DNA of 64,000 bases from Watersipora subatra (Eukaryota > Bryozoa > Gymnolaemata > Cheilostomatida > Watersiporidae): NCBI RefSeq assembly GCF_963576615.1, contig NC_088711.1:19500182-19564181 (forward strand), given 5' to 3'. Position 1 is the stretch's first letter. The number at the start of each line of letters is the position of its first letter. Of this stretch, positions 11,285 through 22,540 are shown one piece after another. The notes under the pieces are model-generated. The model was given only the letters and a program-made list of their open reading frames with translations, did no database searches and was not told where the DNA came from. The translations under genes were made by a program, and so were the position numbers.

Positions 11285-11799
11285 ATGTTCTCGTCATAAA
11301 GGGGCGTTGTAGTTCGGCCCTAGCTTGTACATAAGTTGTAAAGAATTTCGGCTAACGTTTTAAATAATGAAACCTTTGGTGATTGGACAAAAAAGCATAG
11401 GTTTATAAACTTTGTACCACAATTTTGTACCTGTAAATCGGTCTACGCCTCAAACGGTCTATGTTTATTACAGAAACCTTCGAATAAATTTTATTACATG
11501 TAAACAATGCCATAGACTGGTGAAATTAACACGGTTTTCTCGTGAAATGCGCACTGCTAAATAGTTCTACTATCTGTCGCACGGCTTTATTTGCGTATCG
11601 TAGGCTGATCTTAACTTTTATTAAACCAAGCGTTTTGTGACGATTTTCGGCCAAATTAATCTGTCTATTTGTGTATAATCCGATCAGATGGGTAAGTTTT
11701 AAGATACTGCCGACAATTTACAAAGACTTGGTAACATATTTAAATAAGCTTAAATGTGTTTTGTATCGTTATTATACTTTAATGACTCTACAAAACGAT

Positions 11800-11932
11800 G
11801 GTTAAATTTGTTGATGAGATTTTGAAACAAGAGTTTGCGACGTTGTTTATGAATAATCTTCGTAAGTTGTGTGCACATGCATTCATCATAAAAACTCTCA
11901 AACTTCGCTCCCGCTCGTTTGGTTGTGGGATT
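11800..11932 (+). repeat. Dispersed repeat shared with 31195-31330
   Basis: The stretch from 'gttaaatttgttgatgagat' to 'ttggttgtggga' is repeated at 31195-31330 with moderate divergence. It carries no open frame. In the second location it directly truncates the 3' LTR of the Ty3 element, so it is probably part of a mobile element. Confidence 0.7.
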
Positions 11933-12127
11933 ATCTCTCTAATGCTATACACTGCATATTATACTTTATCTTTTTAATGCTATACACTGCATATTATACA
12001 TTATCTCTCTAATGCTATACACTGCATATTATACACTAACTCTCTAATGCTATACACTGCATATTATACATTATCTCTCTAATGCTATACATGGCATATT
12101 ATACATTATCTCTCTAATGCTATATGC
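11933..12127. repeat. 35-bp minisatellite
   Basis: About 5.5 copies of a 35-bp unit with 'ctctctaatgctatacactg' and 'catattatacattat'. It ends about 95 bp from the transmembrane exon of the CUB gene. Confidence 0.92.
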
Positions 12128-12220
12128 GGCAGGTTCAAACGCTGTCAAGTGTGCATCATGTTTAAGATAGGCTATAGTATAGCCAAAGGTATAGTACTAG
12201 CTATTCAGGCTATCATTTAC

Positions 12221-12386
12221 CTTTTTAGCTGTTTTCTAAGTAAAGCAACGATCACTGCTAGGATGGCTGCTATGACTAGCAATGCGCTAGCTGTAACAAT
12301 ACCAGCAATTGTAGCGGCCATGGTGAGGTCTGCCATGCGTACAGTCGAAGAAGTAGATGCCTTCAATTTATTTGTCTGCGGAGTAG
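12221..12386 (-). CDS. CUB gene exon 4: stalk and transmembrane helix
   Basis: Acceptor 'aagtttatttacag' and donor AG|GTAAAT bound 166 bp. Entered in phase 1 it reads ATPQTNKLKASTSSTVRMAD, then a long hydrophobic run from TMAATIAG to AVIVALL, then RKQLKR. The helix followed by basic residues fits a stop-transfer signal with the CUB domains outside. The frame leaves in phase 2. The plus-strand open frame over the same stretch is a shadow. Confidence 0.78.
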
Positions 12387-15300
12387 CTGTAAATAAACTT
12401 ACAAGCATGTAATTGTGGACACTTACATATATTTATCACATCTGTTGCAGTAAGTCTTTTCAAAGGCACAACACAAAGAAAGATGCATGTGTACTTGTAA
12501 GTGCTCCCATGACTACAGACAAGTACTTGTAAGTGCTCCCATGACTACAGACTTGTACCCGTGAGTACTTCCATGACTACAGACAGGTATTTGTAAGTGC
12601 TCCCATGACTACAGACCTGTACCTGTGAGTACTTCCATGACTACAGACAGGTACTTGTAAGTGCTCCCATGACTACAGACAAGTACTTGTAAGTGCTCCC
12701 ATGACTACAGACTTGTACCCGTGAGTACTTCCATGACTACAGAGAGGTATCTGTAAGTGCTCCCATAACTACAGACCTGTACCCGTGAGTACTTCCATGA
12801 CTACAGACAGGTACTTGTAAGTGCTCCCATGACTACAGACAGGTACTTGTAAGTGCTCCCATGACTACAGGCCTGTACCCGTGAGTGCTTCCACGACTAC
12901 AGAGGCTTGACTACAGACATGCATGCGTAAGTTCTCATGTGGCTACATGAAGCATTATAATATAAAATTATTTCCTCATTCCTGTAAACCCAAGAGGGAG
13001 CTATAGTCTGCTCAAGCACGGGTCTCCTATCCGGGACCTGGGAGTTTTAGCATTTGCCTCAAGATTTTTGCCGTACCGAATAGAGCTCTTTTCTGCACCT
13101 GACTTGTGTTGATTGTTGCCGGCATTTGTACCCCATTTAATGTGCAAATGTTACTGGGCCTGGAATTATTTGAATTACAGTTGCTCTGATGTGTCAGCAC
13201 TTTCCAATCTCTCCAAGTGGGAAATATCTCTCTACTTTTTCCTTTTCGTTGCTGGCTATGTTGTAGTCATTAGGTATTGCTATATCTAATATAGTAGCCC
13301 TCTTGCTTTCCTTGTCTACTATTACGATATATGAGTACTAGCTGTGCTACCCGGCTTTGCCCGAGTATTAAAAATCAGCTTATAAACAATGAGAAATGAT
13401 GAAAGTTGCCTGCCACTTGCTATTAGCCTGGCAAATTGCCAATGGAAAATTTTAGTAAGCTTACTAATGACAATCCCTTACTTATGCAATCACTCTGCGT
13501 GGTATGCAAAGCCGTTGGGTATGTGCTCTCATATAGCGACTTATATCAGCAAGCTATCAACTCATTCTCTGTGGCCTATTGGGTAGGGCCGACAAGGGCT
13601 AGGGCGTTAGACTGGGGAAAAGCAGGGTCTGAGATCAAATCATCTTTGGTACGAATTCTTTATTCCAAGATTTTAATAGCTATAGCCGGAATGCATACAT
13701 ATGGACATACTTGGAGAAATATAGATAAAATATATGATAGGTATACTGCTGACCCCAAGAAGTAGCAAGTCATGATTGGCTGAAGAATTTTGAGACTTTG
13801 CTAAGATATCAAGCCTGTTTGAACACAAACGTAGTTTGAATTATGTGTTATAAGTAAGTGCTATAAGCTTACCTAAACTTGCAAAAACTATGTATTATTG
13901 CCATGGCAACGCAAACGTCAAACTTACGCATATGTAATATAATTTATGAGAGTTTAATCATTAGAAATAGTAAACAGCGGTGTGTTTGCTCTTGCAGTAA
14001 AAACGAAGCTGTTCGGCTGTTGAGAATGTATCATCAATGATCATCAATGATGATGATCAACGTTGATGATCATCAATGATCATCAACACTGATAAAAGCA
14101 GCCAAGGCTTCTATCATACGAAAATTCTTGTCATTGTAGCCAAAACTGACTGCAGGAGTTGAAATAATAAGCTGTGTTTATATACTCATTATGTAATGCT
14201 AAAAATAATAATTCTGTAACCCAGGCTAACAGCTGCAACAAAGGTCACACCGCTTGGTAGAAGGTTAACCAAAACCAGTCACATGTTGATGCAAGTTACC
14301 TTAAGACACTTATATTTCGCTAGTATTTAGTTTCGTGAGTAGCATAGAAAGTAAAATTGCGCTGCAACTTAATTTCGCAGCTCTGATGAGTGCGAAAATA
14401 TAGTGATGTGAAAATAAATGCAGTGGAACAAACATAATTAGATTCTTCAGGTTCAGTTCACCGGTAGGAAAAAAATTTTCAATTTGGGACTAGTTTGTAA
14501 ATGTAAACCGCAGGTAGAATTGTGTGGCCGAGATCGATTATGCAATTTGATCGCTTGCTGCCATTTGTTTCTTGGACTATCAATAAACAAAGCTATTTAA
14601 TTCCGCATTATCGCTCGTTCGTTATGACAGTTTCGTTTTGCACATGAAATTTTCGCGAGAGGATGACTCCGCAAAAACGCGAAAGTTAGATGAGGCGAAT
14701 ACATAAGTGTCCTAGGGTAGACAAGATGGTTATGGTGACAATAATTTTTGTCAGCAAGTGTTGACTTAACAAATGGAATAATAACCCTGACCCTTAAAAT
14801 ATCTGGTTCTCATAGGTAGTGGTTCACATGTAAAGGATGTACGATACTAAAGGTGAAAACACACTAGGCGATATTTAGAGCAATATCGCGCTGCGTGGCA
14901 TTAATCTGCGCTAAAAATCACTCGGCATGTTCGTGCAGAGCGATAACGCTAGACTTTCTCTACACAACTTTATCGCTAGCAAGATGCATTTTGATTGGTT
15001 GGTTTTTACCAGAATGCAATTTTATGGCGGGTAATTATTTCTTATCGATGTTCCACAACATACAGCAGCCACAATTTGCTATTTTGTTACGATTGAAACA
15101 TTTTTAGAATGAACATTGAAGTGCTCATAAATTTAATAATAGCACTCCCAGTTCTGTACACCATAACAAACAAAAATTACAAAAAATCCGAGTTGAAAAC
15201 CAACATTTGGAGTCAATCGTTGTGCAGGTTGACCATCTTGAGAACGGTAAATATTTAATATACTAAATATAAAAAACGACTACAAAATAAAATATGTATA

Positions 15301-18300
15301 AAAATCGTAAAAATCTTACAGTTAAAAATACAATAATCATTTTTTTTATGTCTTATTGTAGTGTAGGCAGTGTACAATCTGTGAAAGTGGGATAGGTTTA
15401 ATAACAAATGCGGAAGTTGTTTGCGTTATTGCCTAGACGGCGTCATATTGAGTTACCTAAATTTATTAACAACTCTGAAAAAACTAACGATACGGAATTT
15501 TATTGGCAGTTTGTGAGCGTGCCCATTATATCGTTTGCTAGTGAATCGCTCAAATTTGTTTATGCACACGCCAGCGATATCTCCGCCCTCGTCATGACGC
15601 TCGTGATAAAATTGCCTAGTGTGTTTGGACCTGTACAGAAACATTTTCATCAAATTGTCAAGGCTTCAGTTGTAGAGGGAAATAGTTTTTCAGTTTCTAC
15701 AGTTATTAGAAAATTTGTATGCTGACATGATTGCAAATAAAGGTTTGACTGTACTGGTCAGTAGAGGTTTGACTGTACTTGGCAGTAAAGATTTGACTGT
15801 ACTTGTAAGCAAAGGTTTGGTTGTACTTGTAAGCAAAGGTTTGACTGTACTTGTAAGTAGAGGTTTGACTGTACTTGTAAGTAGAGGTTTGACTGCACTT
15901 GTAAGTAGAGGTTGACTGTACTTGTAAGTAGAAGTTTGGCTGTACTTGTAAGTCGTGGTTTGACTGTACTTATAAATCAACAATTGGCTGTACATGCAAG
16001 TAAAGATTTGACTGTACTTGTAAGTAGAGGTTTGACTGTACTTGTGAGTAGAGATTTGACTGTACTTGTAAGTAGAGATTTGACTGTACATGTAAGTAGA
16101 GGTTTGACTGTACTTGTAAGTAGAGGTTTGACCATACTTGTAAGTAGAGGTTTGACTGTACTTGTAAGTAGAGGTTTGATTGTACTTGTAAGTAAAGGTT
16201 TGACTGTACTTGTAAGTAGAGGTTTGGCCGCAGTTGTAATTAGAGGTTTGGCTGTACTTATAAGTCGACAATTGGCTGTATTTGCAAGTAGAGATTTGAC
16301 TGTACTTTTAAGTATAGGTTTGACTGTACTTGTAAGTAGAGGTTTGACTGCACTTGTAAGTAGAGATTGGACTGTACTTGTAAGTAGAGGTTTGGCTGTA
16401 CTTGTAAGCAGAGGTTTGGCTGTACCTTTTAGAGATTGGCTGGCAGAAACATTTTGGTATTAACCGTTAATCAACCATTCACTGAAATAACAGAAATTGG
16501 CGACAATGGGAAACAATATCTTACCTGAGTATTTCATAACAAACCCTGTCAGGGAGTAGCCATTGTCTGAGATAAATCTAAAAGTTAGTCTAGGTTCAAT
16601 TAGGTTAAAAGAAAGTGTTGTCTGCCCAAAATCATTGCCACATATTTCCATCTCATTGTTTTCATATCCATCTACTCCAGAGACTATCACTGAATCCAGA
16701 CACCTAGGTTCGATCTCGACGCCTGCTCGAGCGAGGAAATCTAGTCTAATGGTAGAGTTTGGAGGAATGTTGGTCAGGGTGAGCGAAGAGTTGATGTTTA
16801 TGTCATATAATTCAGGATAGAACTTATGAGTGGCGATGTACATCAGACTCTCAGATGGTACAGACCGGTCTGTGTTGTTATCAAGGTGTATGGGAAAAAT
16901 AGCTACAAAACAGAATGTTCCAGAACAATGAAAATGTCTAACAAATGCACCAAGATGATGACCACTTGTGTGTATGTGTGTAATATTTGATTTTCAAAGC
17001 TAACATCACTGGTATCTACACCCTACACCTACACTAATGTCATTTGCGAGTAACTTTCTGTTGAACCTGCCAATTAATACGCTCTATTTTTAGACTGCAA
17101 GCTGTTGAGAAAGAGAACAGAACCACATTCATTATGATGATCATCAATTGTATACTATAATTTGTCCCTCTTGTTATATTGTTTACTCTGTTAATTATCA
17201 TAGATCGACGGTACTCCCTAGCCACATGGTCTATGTACATAGCATTTATGATATTTATTTTACTTAGTACGTACATGATATATTTTATAGCCTTATGCTA
17301 TGTTACACATAACATTCCAACATTTCCTGAGAGAAATTGTACGCTTGCAATATCACGTTTCGATGGGTGGTAAATGCAATATACTGCAAGATGAAGATCA
17401 TGCTTATCTCCCATTCATCCTTTCTCCCTACAGTATATAATGTACAGTATACTAATTAATATAATTGGTTCCAAATATTTAAATTCCTTATATAGCACAT
17501 ATGCAAGTTATTACACTAAACTCTCATACAAATGCATTTTATAAGATATAAGATTTTATTAGTTATGTAGCAACTGTTAAAACTAGTCTAGAGGTGGCAA
17601 TAAGGTATCTGGCATAACTTGCTCTACAGTGTAGCTCAGAGAGTAGTTAGTAGAGAGTAGTTAGTAGTGAGTAGTTAGTAGAGAGTAGTTAGTAGAGAGT
17701 AGTTAGAAGAGAGTAGTTAGTAGAGAGTAGTTAGTAGAGAGTAGTTAGTAGAGAGTAGTTAGTAGAGAGTAGTTAGTAGAGAGTAGTTAGTAGAGAGTAG
17801 TTAGTAGAGAGTAGTTAGTAGAGAGTAGTTTGTAGAGAGTAGTTAGTAGAGAGTAGTTAGTAGAGAGTAGTTAGTAGAGAGTAGTTAGTAGAAAGTAGTG
17901 TAGTTAGATATGTTTTGTTATTTGTTTTCACAAGCTTCTTCACTTTATCTTAATTAAAACTCAGTAGTGGTTTGACAGAAGTGACAGTTTGACTTCTAGT
18001 GACAAAAAACTGCCTCAGGTGCAGAATAGAACTTTCCTTCTATGTATCCCACTGATAAAAGTGAATGTTAAGGTGGTCGTAGCTGGACGTTTGGATGTTT
18101 CCAGTTTAAAGTTCAACCTTTTCCATAAGAAGTTGTGGCACTTCAAAACGTACCGAAGTTGTTATAAGTGACACATTTCAAGACTTCATCAAATGTAATA
18201 CCAAAGTAATACCAAATACAGGTTGCTACAAATGGTACAGACCCTTATCATCACAATACAGCAAATAAAACCAATTCTAAAACTGAGCAAATTTAATAAA

Positions 18301-20488
18301 GGTTTTTACGCCGTACCAAACGGCAACAATGGCACACCAACCTCCTCTTTGTCACCAGTGCTCACCACTACGCCGTTACAGGCCCGTAGCATAACAGCTG
18401 CAACCAACGTTGCGGTAATGCAACGGGCCCTACTGCCAACACACCTGTGCAAACCAATAGCTGCTCAGCATCCAACGCTGCCACATGATGCTCTTATTTG
18501 CCCAGACCACAATACACTGAACGTTTCTTGTCATCAAAAGCAACAGGCGCAGCAAGTCAGTAGCACACTTTACGTGTTCTACTCCTCTTCCACACGCCCT
18601 TCACCTCTATATAGTCCTGTTAGTCAGTTCCCTGGCTTTCTATGCACACCGTCTTTTGTATTACCGGCTAATCACAGGAAAGCCATAAATATTCACATAA
18701 TATTTCACAAACGCTTTGCATGACAGTTCAACCTCGCAGGATATCAAAAACCAAATCATCAAACCATAGATATATATACCATAGGTATACATAGCCATAG
18801 GTATATATATATCTATGCATCAAACCAATTTATTGATGATGTCATCACGACTTGTATTGCTAAGCTACATTGTAGATTATATTTATGCATTGTAAATGGT
18901 GCTGGCAACAACATGGCCTCACCCTCTGCTTGGCCAATATTGGCTGCCAATATTGACTCAATCTCTGTAACTAGATGAATTGCACAGTTTTTAAATAAAT
19001 TTTCTAAAAAATAATGTTTATTATTCACCTTAAACATTTTCAGATTTTAATTAAACTATATTTTCAAATTAAGTTATTTATCTGATCAGGTTAGAAATAC
19101 CATATTAAAAAACTGATAAGTGGCCAGTTTACCAGTGGGTGTCATTTATAGCCAAGAATAATCATGTATATAGCTAATGATAAATCTTTGTCTAGCCTTA
19201 TTAGATCACCTGCTAGAAGATGCCATTATTAGCATAGTCAGTGTAGAGTGAAACGCTGATTTGAGTAAGTAAATTTCTCGACTGCTAACACCAAATTTAC
19301 ATTTTAGAATCACGCTTGGTTTTTTAAATATTCTGAAAATTATGATCGGAATCCAAAAAATTGTGTGCTTTGTTGGAAGATGATGCTTTATAACTGAAAC
19401 ATGAATGTAAGATAAGGGAGATTCACAGACACACTATAAAAGCTCTGCTCCCTACTCAAAAACTCAAGCAATTTTTTAATTTCTGCTGGAAAATTTCATA
19501 TTGGCATCTGTAAGGTTTTTAAAGCCACCATGCATCTTACTTTTTCAAAAGTACACAAAACATAAATTGGCTCACCTGTAAAGTTTAGCACTACTCCAAA
19601 ATAGCCACTGGATTCATCTGTTACAAATGTAAATGTTACATCATCACCCATAGCAGTAAAATGGAGAGCTACTTCACTGACTATGCTGCCACAAATTGGG
19701 CCCTGCCGCCAGTATACATTAGTGATGTTGATAAAATCAACGCATCGCCTCTCTAGTTCGTAGTCAGCTCTAGCGATATAATCAAGTCTGAAAAGAGGAT
19801 TCTGAGAGAGTCCTGTTAACGTCAGTGATGAATTTATGTACTCTGAATATAGAGATGGATAATCTTTGTGGGTTACTAAGTACATAAATGTCTCTGATGG
19901 AATGCTTCTGTCGGTATTGTGCCCAGGGTATATGGGAATCAGATCTAAAACAGAAATCTATCATGTTAGTTATTGGTGATTCGCAAATGGTACATAGTAG
20001 TAGGTAGTTTAGAGTCAGTAGTTAGAGTAGTCAGAAATTAGTAGTCAGTAATTAGTAGTCAGCAATCGGTAGTTAGTAATTGGTAGGTAGTAGTTAGCAG
20101 TCATTTACAGCTCTTTTCCAAACAAGAATACAATTTTTAGAACATCTCCTGTGAATAAGGTTGCTGATACATGTAAATTATTTGTTTCCTCTGCCACTCT
20201 GCTGACAAGTCACAATATAAGTTAGTTATAACACTCGTTCTGACTTTATAGCGAACTTGTAAAACTAAAGTTGATAATTCTATCAACGTGACTCGAGCCT
20301 ATTTACTACATTTGTGAATGGTATGCTTACATATCAGACAGCTTTAGTATCTGAAAGCTGGTGTGTGTGTGTGTATAGAGCCAGTCTCACAATCTAAAAG
20401 AGTTTGCTCGTATGTACTAACCTTGATATGACTGCAATCCCAAGGAAAAGACAGAGCCGAACACGCTGAGCAGCATACACCAGAGCAT
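12221..20488 (-). CDS. CUB-domain transmembrane protein gene (exons 1-4; 3' end open)
   Basis: Four minus-strand exons at 20422-20488, 19576-19944, 16525-16902 and 12221-12386 join in phases 1, 1, 1 and leave phase 2, giving an open 326-residue start of a type I membrane protein. Order: signal peptide (1 to about 22), CUB (about 23-145), CUB (about 146-271), Ser/Thr/Lys stalk (272-292), hydrophobic helix (about 293-321), then RKQLKR. CUB domains bind proteins or glycans in the extracellular space, so a cell-surface recognition or adhesion role is likely, but no ligand can be named. Both CUB exons are phase 1-1, the class that can be duplicated as modules. The cytoplasmic exon(s) are not identified with confidence; candidates lie at 5352-5404 and 3977-4228. 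Large introns are filled with minisatellites and transposon relics. Confidence 0.8.
12488..12912. repeat. 32-bp minisatellite
   Basis: About 13 copies of a 32-bp unit ('gtaagtgctcccatgactac' plus 'agacaggtactt'), alternating two sub-types (acttgtaagtgctccc and cccgtgagtacttcc). It lies in intron 3 of the CUB gene. Confidence 0.93.
13027..13334 (-). pseudogene. Relic of a LINE: carboxy-terminal part of the pol protein
   Basis: The minus strand gives IVIVDKESKRATILDIAIPN near its start and VQKRALFGTAKILRQMLKLP just before a TAG at 13027-13029. These match the conserved end of pol proteins of some animal LINEs (a DKE..K...IDIAIP motif, then Q..AL.GTA.ILR). Stops and frameshifts in between show it is dead. 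It is immediately followed by a SINE-like repeat at 13339. Confidence 0.7.
13339..13745 (+). mobile_element. SINE-like composite repeat
   Basis: Starts with the inverted CCGGGC tail (actagctgtgctacccggc). A tRNA-like head lies at about 13572-13645 (A box-like 'tattgggtagggc', B box-like 'gggtctgagatcaaatc'). The body ends with 'tttaatagctatagccgg' and 'atggacatac', as in the SINE at 6759. The same composite order, inverted, occurs at 37330-37736. Open frames over it are spurious. Confidence 0.6.
14035..14096. repeat. GATCATCA palindromic repeat
   Basis: Repeats of tgatcatcaatgatgatga arranged around the centre caacgttg form an imperfect palindrome of about 60 bp. Confidence 0.8.
14299..14717. 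mobile_element. Non-autonomous DNA transposon with TA target
   Basis: The ends ccttaagacacttatatttc and (reverse complement of the right end) ccctaggacacttatgtatt are inverted repeats, and both are flanked by TA. The 419-bp interior has no open frame. TA duplication and short inverted ends fit a Tc1/mariner-type MITE. Confidence 0.6.
14851..15632. mobile_element. Non-autonomous DNA transposon, 782 bp
   Basis: Left end aggtgaaaacacactaggc pairs with right end gcctagtgtgtttggacct (17 of 19 complementary). The sub-terminal 'gcgatattt' and 'agcgatatc' are also partly inverted. Ends of this kind are known in PIF/Harbinger-like elements, but I see no clean target duplication and no nuclease, so the superfamily is a guess. 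The frame from 15408 has no recognisable domain. Confidence 0.55.
15740..16437. repeat. 24-bp minisatellite, inverted relative to 7868-9273
   Basis: About 29 copies of tttgactgtacttgtaagtagagg, the reverse complement of the unit at 7868-9273. The array begins about 100 bp after the transposon at 14851-15632 and ends about 90 bp from the second CUB exon. Repetitive open frames on both strands are artefacts. Confidence 0.95.
16525..16902 (-). CDS. CUB gene exon 3: second CUB domain
   Basis: Acceptor 'attctgttttgtag' and donor TCAG|GTAAGA bound 378 bp (126 codons, phase 1-1). It opens AIFPIHLDNNTDRSVPSESL, parallel to exon 2 (DLIPIYPGHNTDRSIPSETF), and shows the CUB features INSSLTLT, RLDFLARA, RCLD, EICGNDFG and LTFRFISDNG. 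Two cysteines form the single expected disulfide instead of the usual four. The close match to exon 2 shows duplication of one exon. Plus-strand frames here are shadows. Confidence 0.88.
16903..17637. other. Intron sequence without recognised features
   Basis: Part of intron 2 of the CUB gene. I see no exon, element ends or RNA gene. Confidence 0.4.
17638..17903. repeat. 14-bp minisatellite
   Basis: About 19 copies of gtagttagtagaga, nearly homogeneous. A degenerate relative (gtagtcagtaattagtag) lies at 19995-20100 in the next intron. Confidence 0.93.
17904..18764. other. Intron sequence with an unassigned GC-richer block
   Basis: The block 18300-18720 has higher GC and long frames on both strands, unlike the flanks, which suggests a foreign insert. 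I find no domain, terminal repeat or duplication that would name it. Confidence 0.35.
18765..18822. repeat. AT palindrome
   Basis: Blocks of 'catagatatatatacc' and 'ataggtatatatatatctatg' form an imperfect hairpin, like 6440-6525. Confidence 0.75.
18823..19575. other. Intron sequence without recognised features
   Basis: Remainder of intron 2 on the minus strand, up to the donor at 19571-19575. No exon or repeat seen. Confidence 0.4.
19576..19944 (-). CDS. CUB gene exon 2: first CUB domain
   Basis: Acceptor 'gatttctgttttag' and donor ACAG|GTGAGC bound 369 bp (phase 1-1). It reads DLIPIYPGHNTDRSIPSETF, then MYLVTHKDYPSLY, INSSLTLTG, RLDYIARA, RRCVDF, GPICGS, VTFTFVTDESSG and VVLNFTG. The pattern of alternating hydrophobic strands, two cysteines and the final 'F.F.SD...G....Y/F' is that of a CUB domain. 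It joins exon 1 in phase (CAA G + AT). Confidence 0.88.
20422..20488 (-). CDS. CUB gene exon 1: signal peptide
   Basis: ATG at 20488 opens MLWCMLLSVFGSVFSLGLQS, a hydrophobic secretion signal, ending at a CAAG|GTTAGT donor after 67 bp. This start is chosen because it gives a typical signal peptide and a phase-1 junction that matches exon 2. No TATA box is evident in the first 100 bp upstream. Confidence 0.82.
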
Positions 20489-22427
20489 GGCTAGTTGAAT
20501 GCACCTCAACTCAACAAAAGCGCGTTTACTAGGATTAACTAGCACAAGTAATAGTCACTAACTTTATTTTCTTGACTCGTTTATTTTCTGAGCCGCTAGA
20601 TATTTTAATCTCTAAATATATTGCAATCCACACACGTTCACAATTTGCGTGCAATCGTGCGTTTTGCCTTCCTACTGCCAGAAAGAAATTTGTTTCCCAT
20701 TCCTACTCACTGAAAAGGCTTGTACTAAAAACTGATCAAGCAACAACTTGGCAACTTGAATAATTATAACTTGACAAACTTGCTCCGTTGTCAGAAATAC
20801 TTTGAGCCTATTAATGTCAACATTTGCTTTAAAACTTTAAGAAAAACAATAGGTTAGCTATATTCAGTACCCTTGTTAGTGTTCTGCATTCATCCTTAGA
20901 AATTCCACCAGTTGGATGATCAATCAACTTCAACTATACATAGCTTATGACACAGCACAACCTTAGTAACTAATCTTTGAAAAAGTAGACCTTTGGCAGG
21001 GTCTAGATGTCAAAGTAGTCGGCATGAATAAATCATGACAAAAATAAATACACAAGTACATTCAGAGTGGCAGGTATGGCAGGTGCTAATAATAACAACA
21101 AAGGTGTCGGGTGATGGACTTGACAATTGTGTTGTGAGGATATTAAGGAACCTCACAACACGATTGTCAATTATTATTAAAAGCTCAAAGTAGTCAGGAG
21201 TAAACTAGAAAAGTTTATAAACTCAAAACTAAGAATAAACAAGCATGAGTTATCGATAAAAGCATTCTAATTAGTAGTTGTGCTCTATTGTTCAACTCAA
21301 TTTATCAAAAAGAAATACACCTAGCTGGTTGACCTACTCCAGTAAGGAAACCTATTAATCCTAAAACACTAATTATTCTAACAACTTGATGAAGCAGCAA
21401 ATACTTGCTAACTATTCCAAACTAGTATCTATCCATACTATGTACGACAACACTGCATTGGAGAGGATAAATTGCTTCATATAATACCACTTCTGAAAGA
21501 ACTCCTTTTCTAGGTTTAGTAGTTCTGTCTTAGTCAGTGATAAGGTCATATATCTCAACTAGTGCTGTGTGTGTGTGCTGTGTTGTCTCATCTTCTAAAG
21601 TAAATGAAACAGAATAAAAAGGATTACAGAAATCTACAACGAAGCTCTCTATAGATGTAGGCAGTCATAAAGGGAATCTCTAAGGTATGTTAAGGAGTTT
21701 TCCTAAAACCTTATGTTATTTTAAGAACAAGAAAAAGGTATAATAAGTTACTCTAGACTAAGTTATAAGAATATAAATTAATATCTAGAAACTTAAAATA
21801 TAGTCACCCTCTTGTTCTCTTAAGAAGTGACTCTTCCACTTAATTTGCTGACACACCTGCTTGCTATGATGAAGCTATGTTAAAAGAGTGAAGCATATGA
21901 GTGATTATGCATTTTTTTATATTAGTTAAAAGTTAGCCTTGGTGTCTAAAAGTGAAACTAAACGTTTTAGGTCTTCAATTCTTAGTCTTGTAATTTTCGG
22001 GGTTCCTGGCTACATCCTGGTATTTTTCCATCAGCGAAGTTTTCATAATATTCAGTCTCTAATTTTAATCCCTGGTCTGGTGTAGATTGGTACAAGATGT
22101 GGATCTCCATACATCGCATGATGCAGGTTGTTACCACCTACAGTAGGTGTTGTCACTGATTGAGAGTGTGGCACTGTTTTAGGAGTTTAATCTGAGTTTT
22201 AATTCTTAGCGTTTAGTGGTCACGTAGAATCCTCCAATGTAATGGAGGATTCTTAATATTCTAGTAGTGGAATGGCTGGATGTCATGTGATGGTGATAAT
22301 TCCAAAGATGGGCTTTGTAGGTGTCAAATTTTAGGAATCTGTTATGTAAGCTGCATGGGAATGTAACTTGTTATTTTCTTTAGGTCTGTCTGTACATTGC
22401 TGATACCAGATATAACACCATGTACGT
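20489..22427. other. Intergenic stretch upstream of the CUB gene
   Basis: AT-rich, without supported exons. It contains the 20-bp inverted repeat at 21120-21170 and a 10-bp hairpin at 22227-22252 (gaatcctcca / tggaggattc). Any promoter of the CUB gene should lie in its left end. Confidence 0.4.
21120..21170. repeat. 20-bp inverted repeat
   Basis: ttgacaattgtgttgtgagg at 21120-21139 is followed after 11 bp by its reverse complement at 21151-21170 with one mismatch. Confidence 0.9.
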
Positions 22428-22540
22428 CTATGGCCTACGATATTTTCGCATGCCAACCCTGGCATGGAAAAATTGGCAATACAAAAATTGGCATGCCAAT
22501 TTCTGCATGCCAACACTGAAACGAACTAAAATCATATCAT

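Noticed and set aside
15690..16463. Repetitive open frames on both strands
   Set aside because: Same 24-bp array in inverted orientation; not coding.
18223..18723. 166-codon plus-strand frame
   Set aside because: Antisense to the CUB gene inside its intron, with no domain and no splice context; probably from an unassigned insert.
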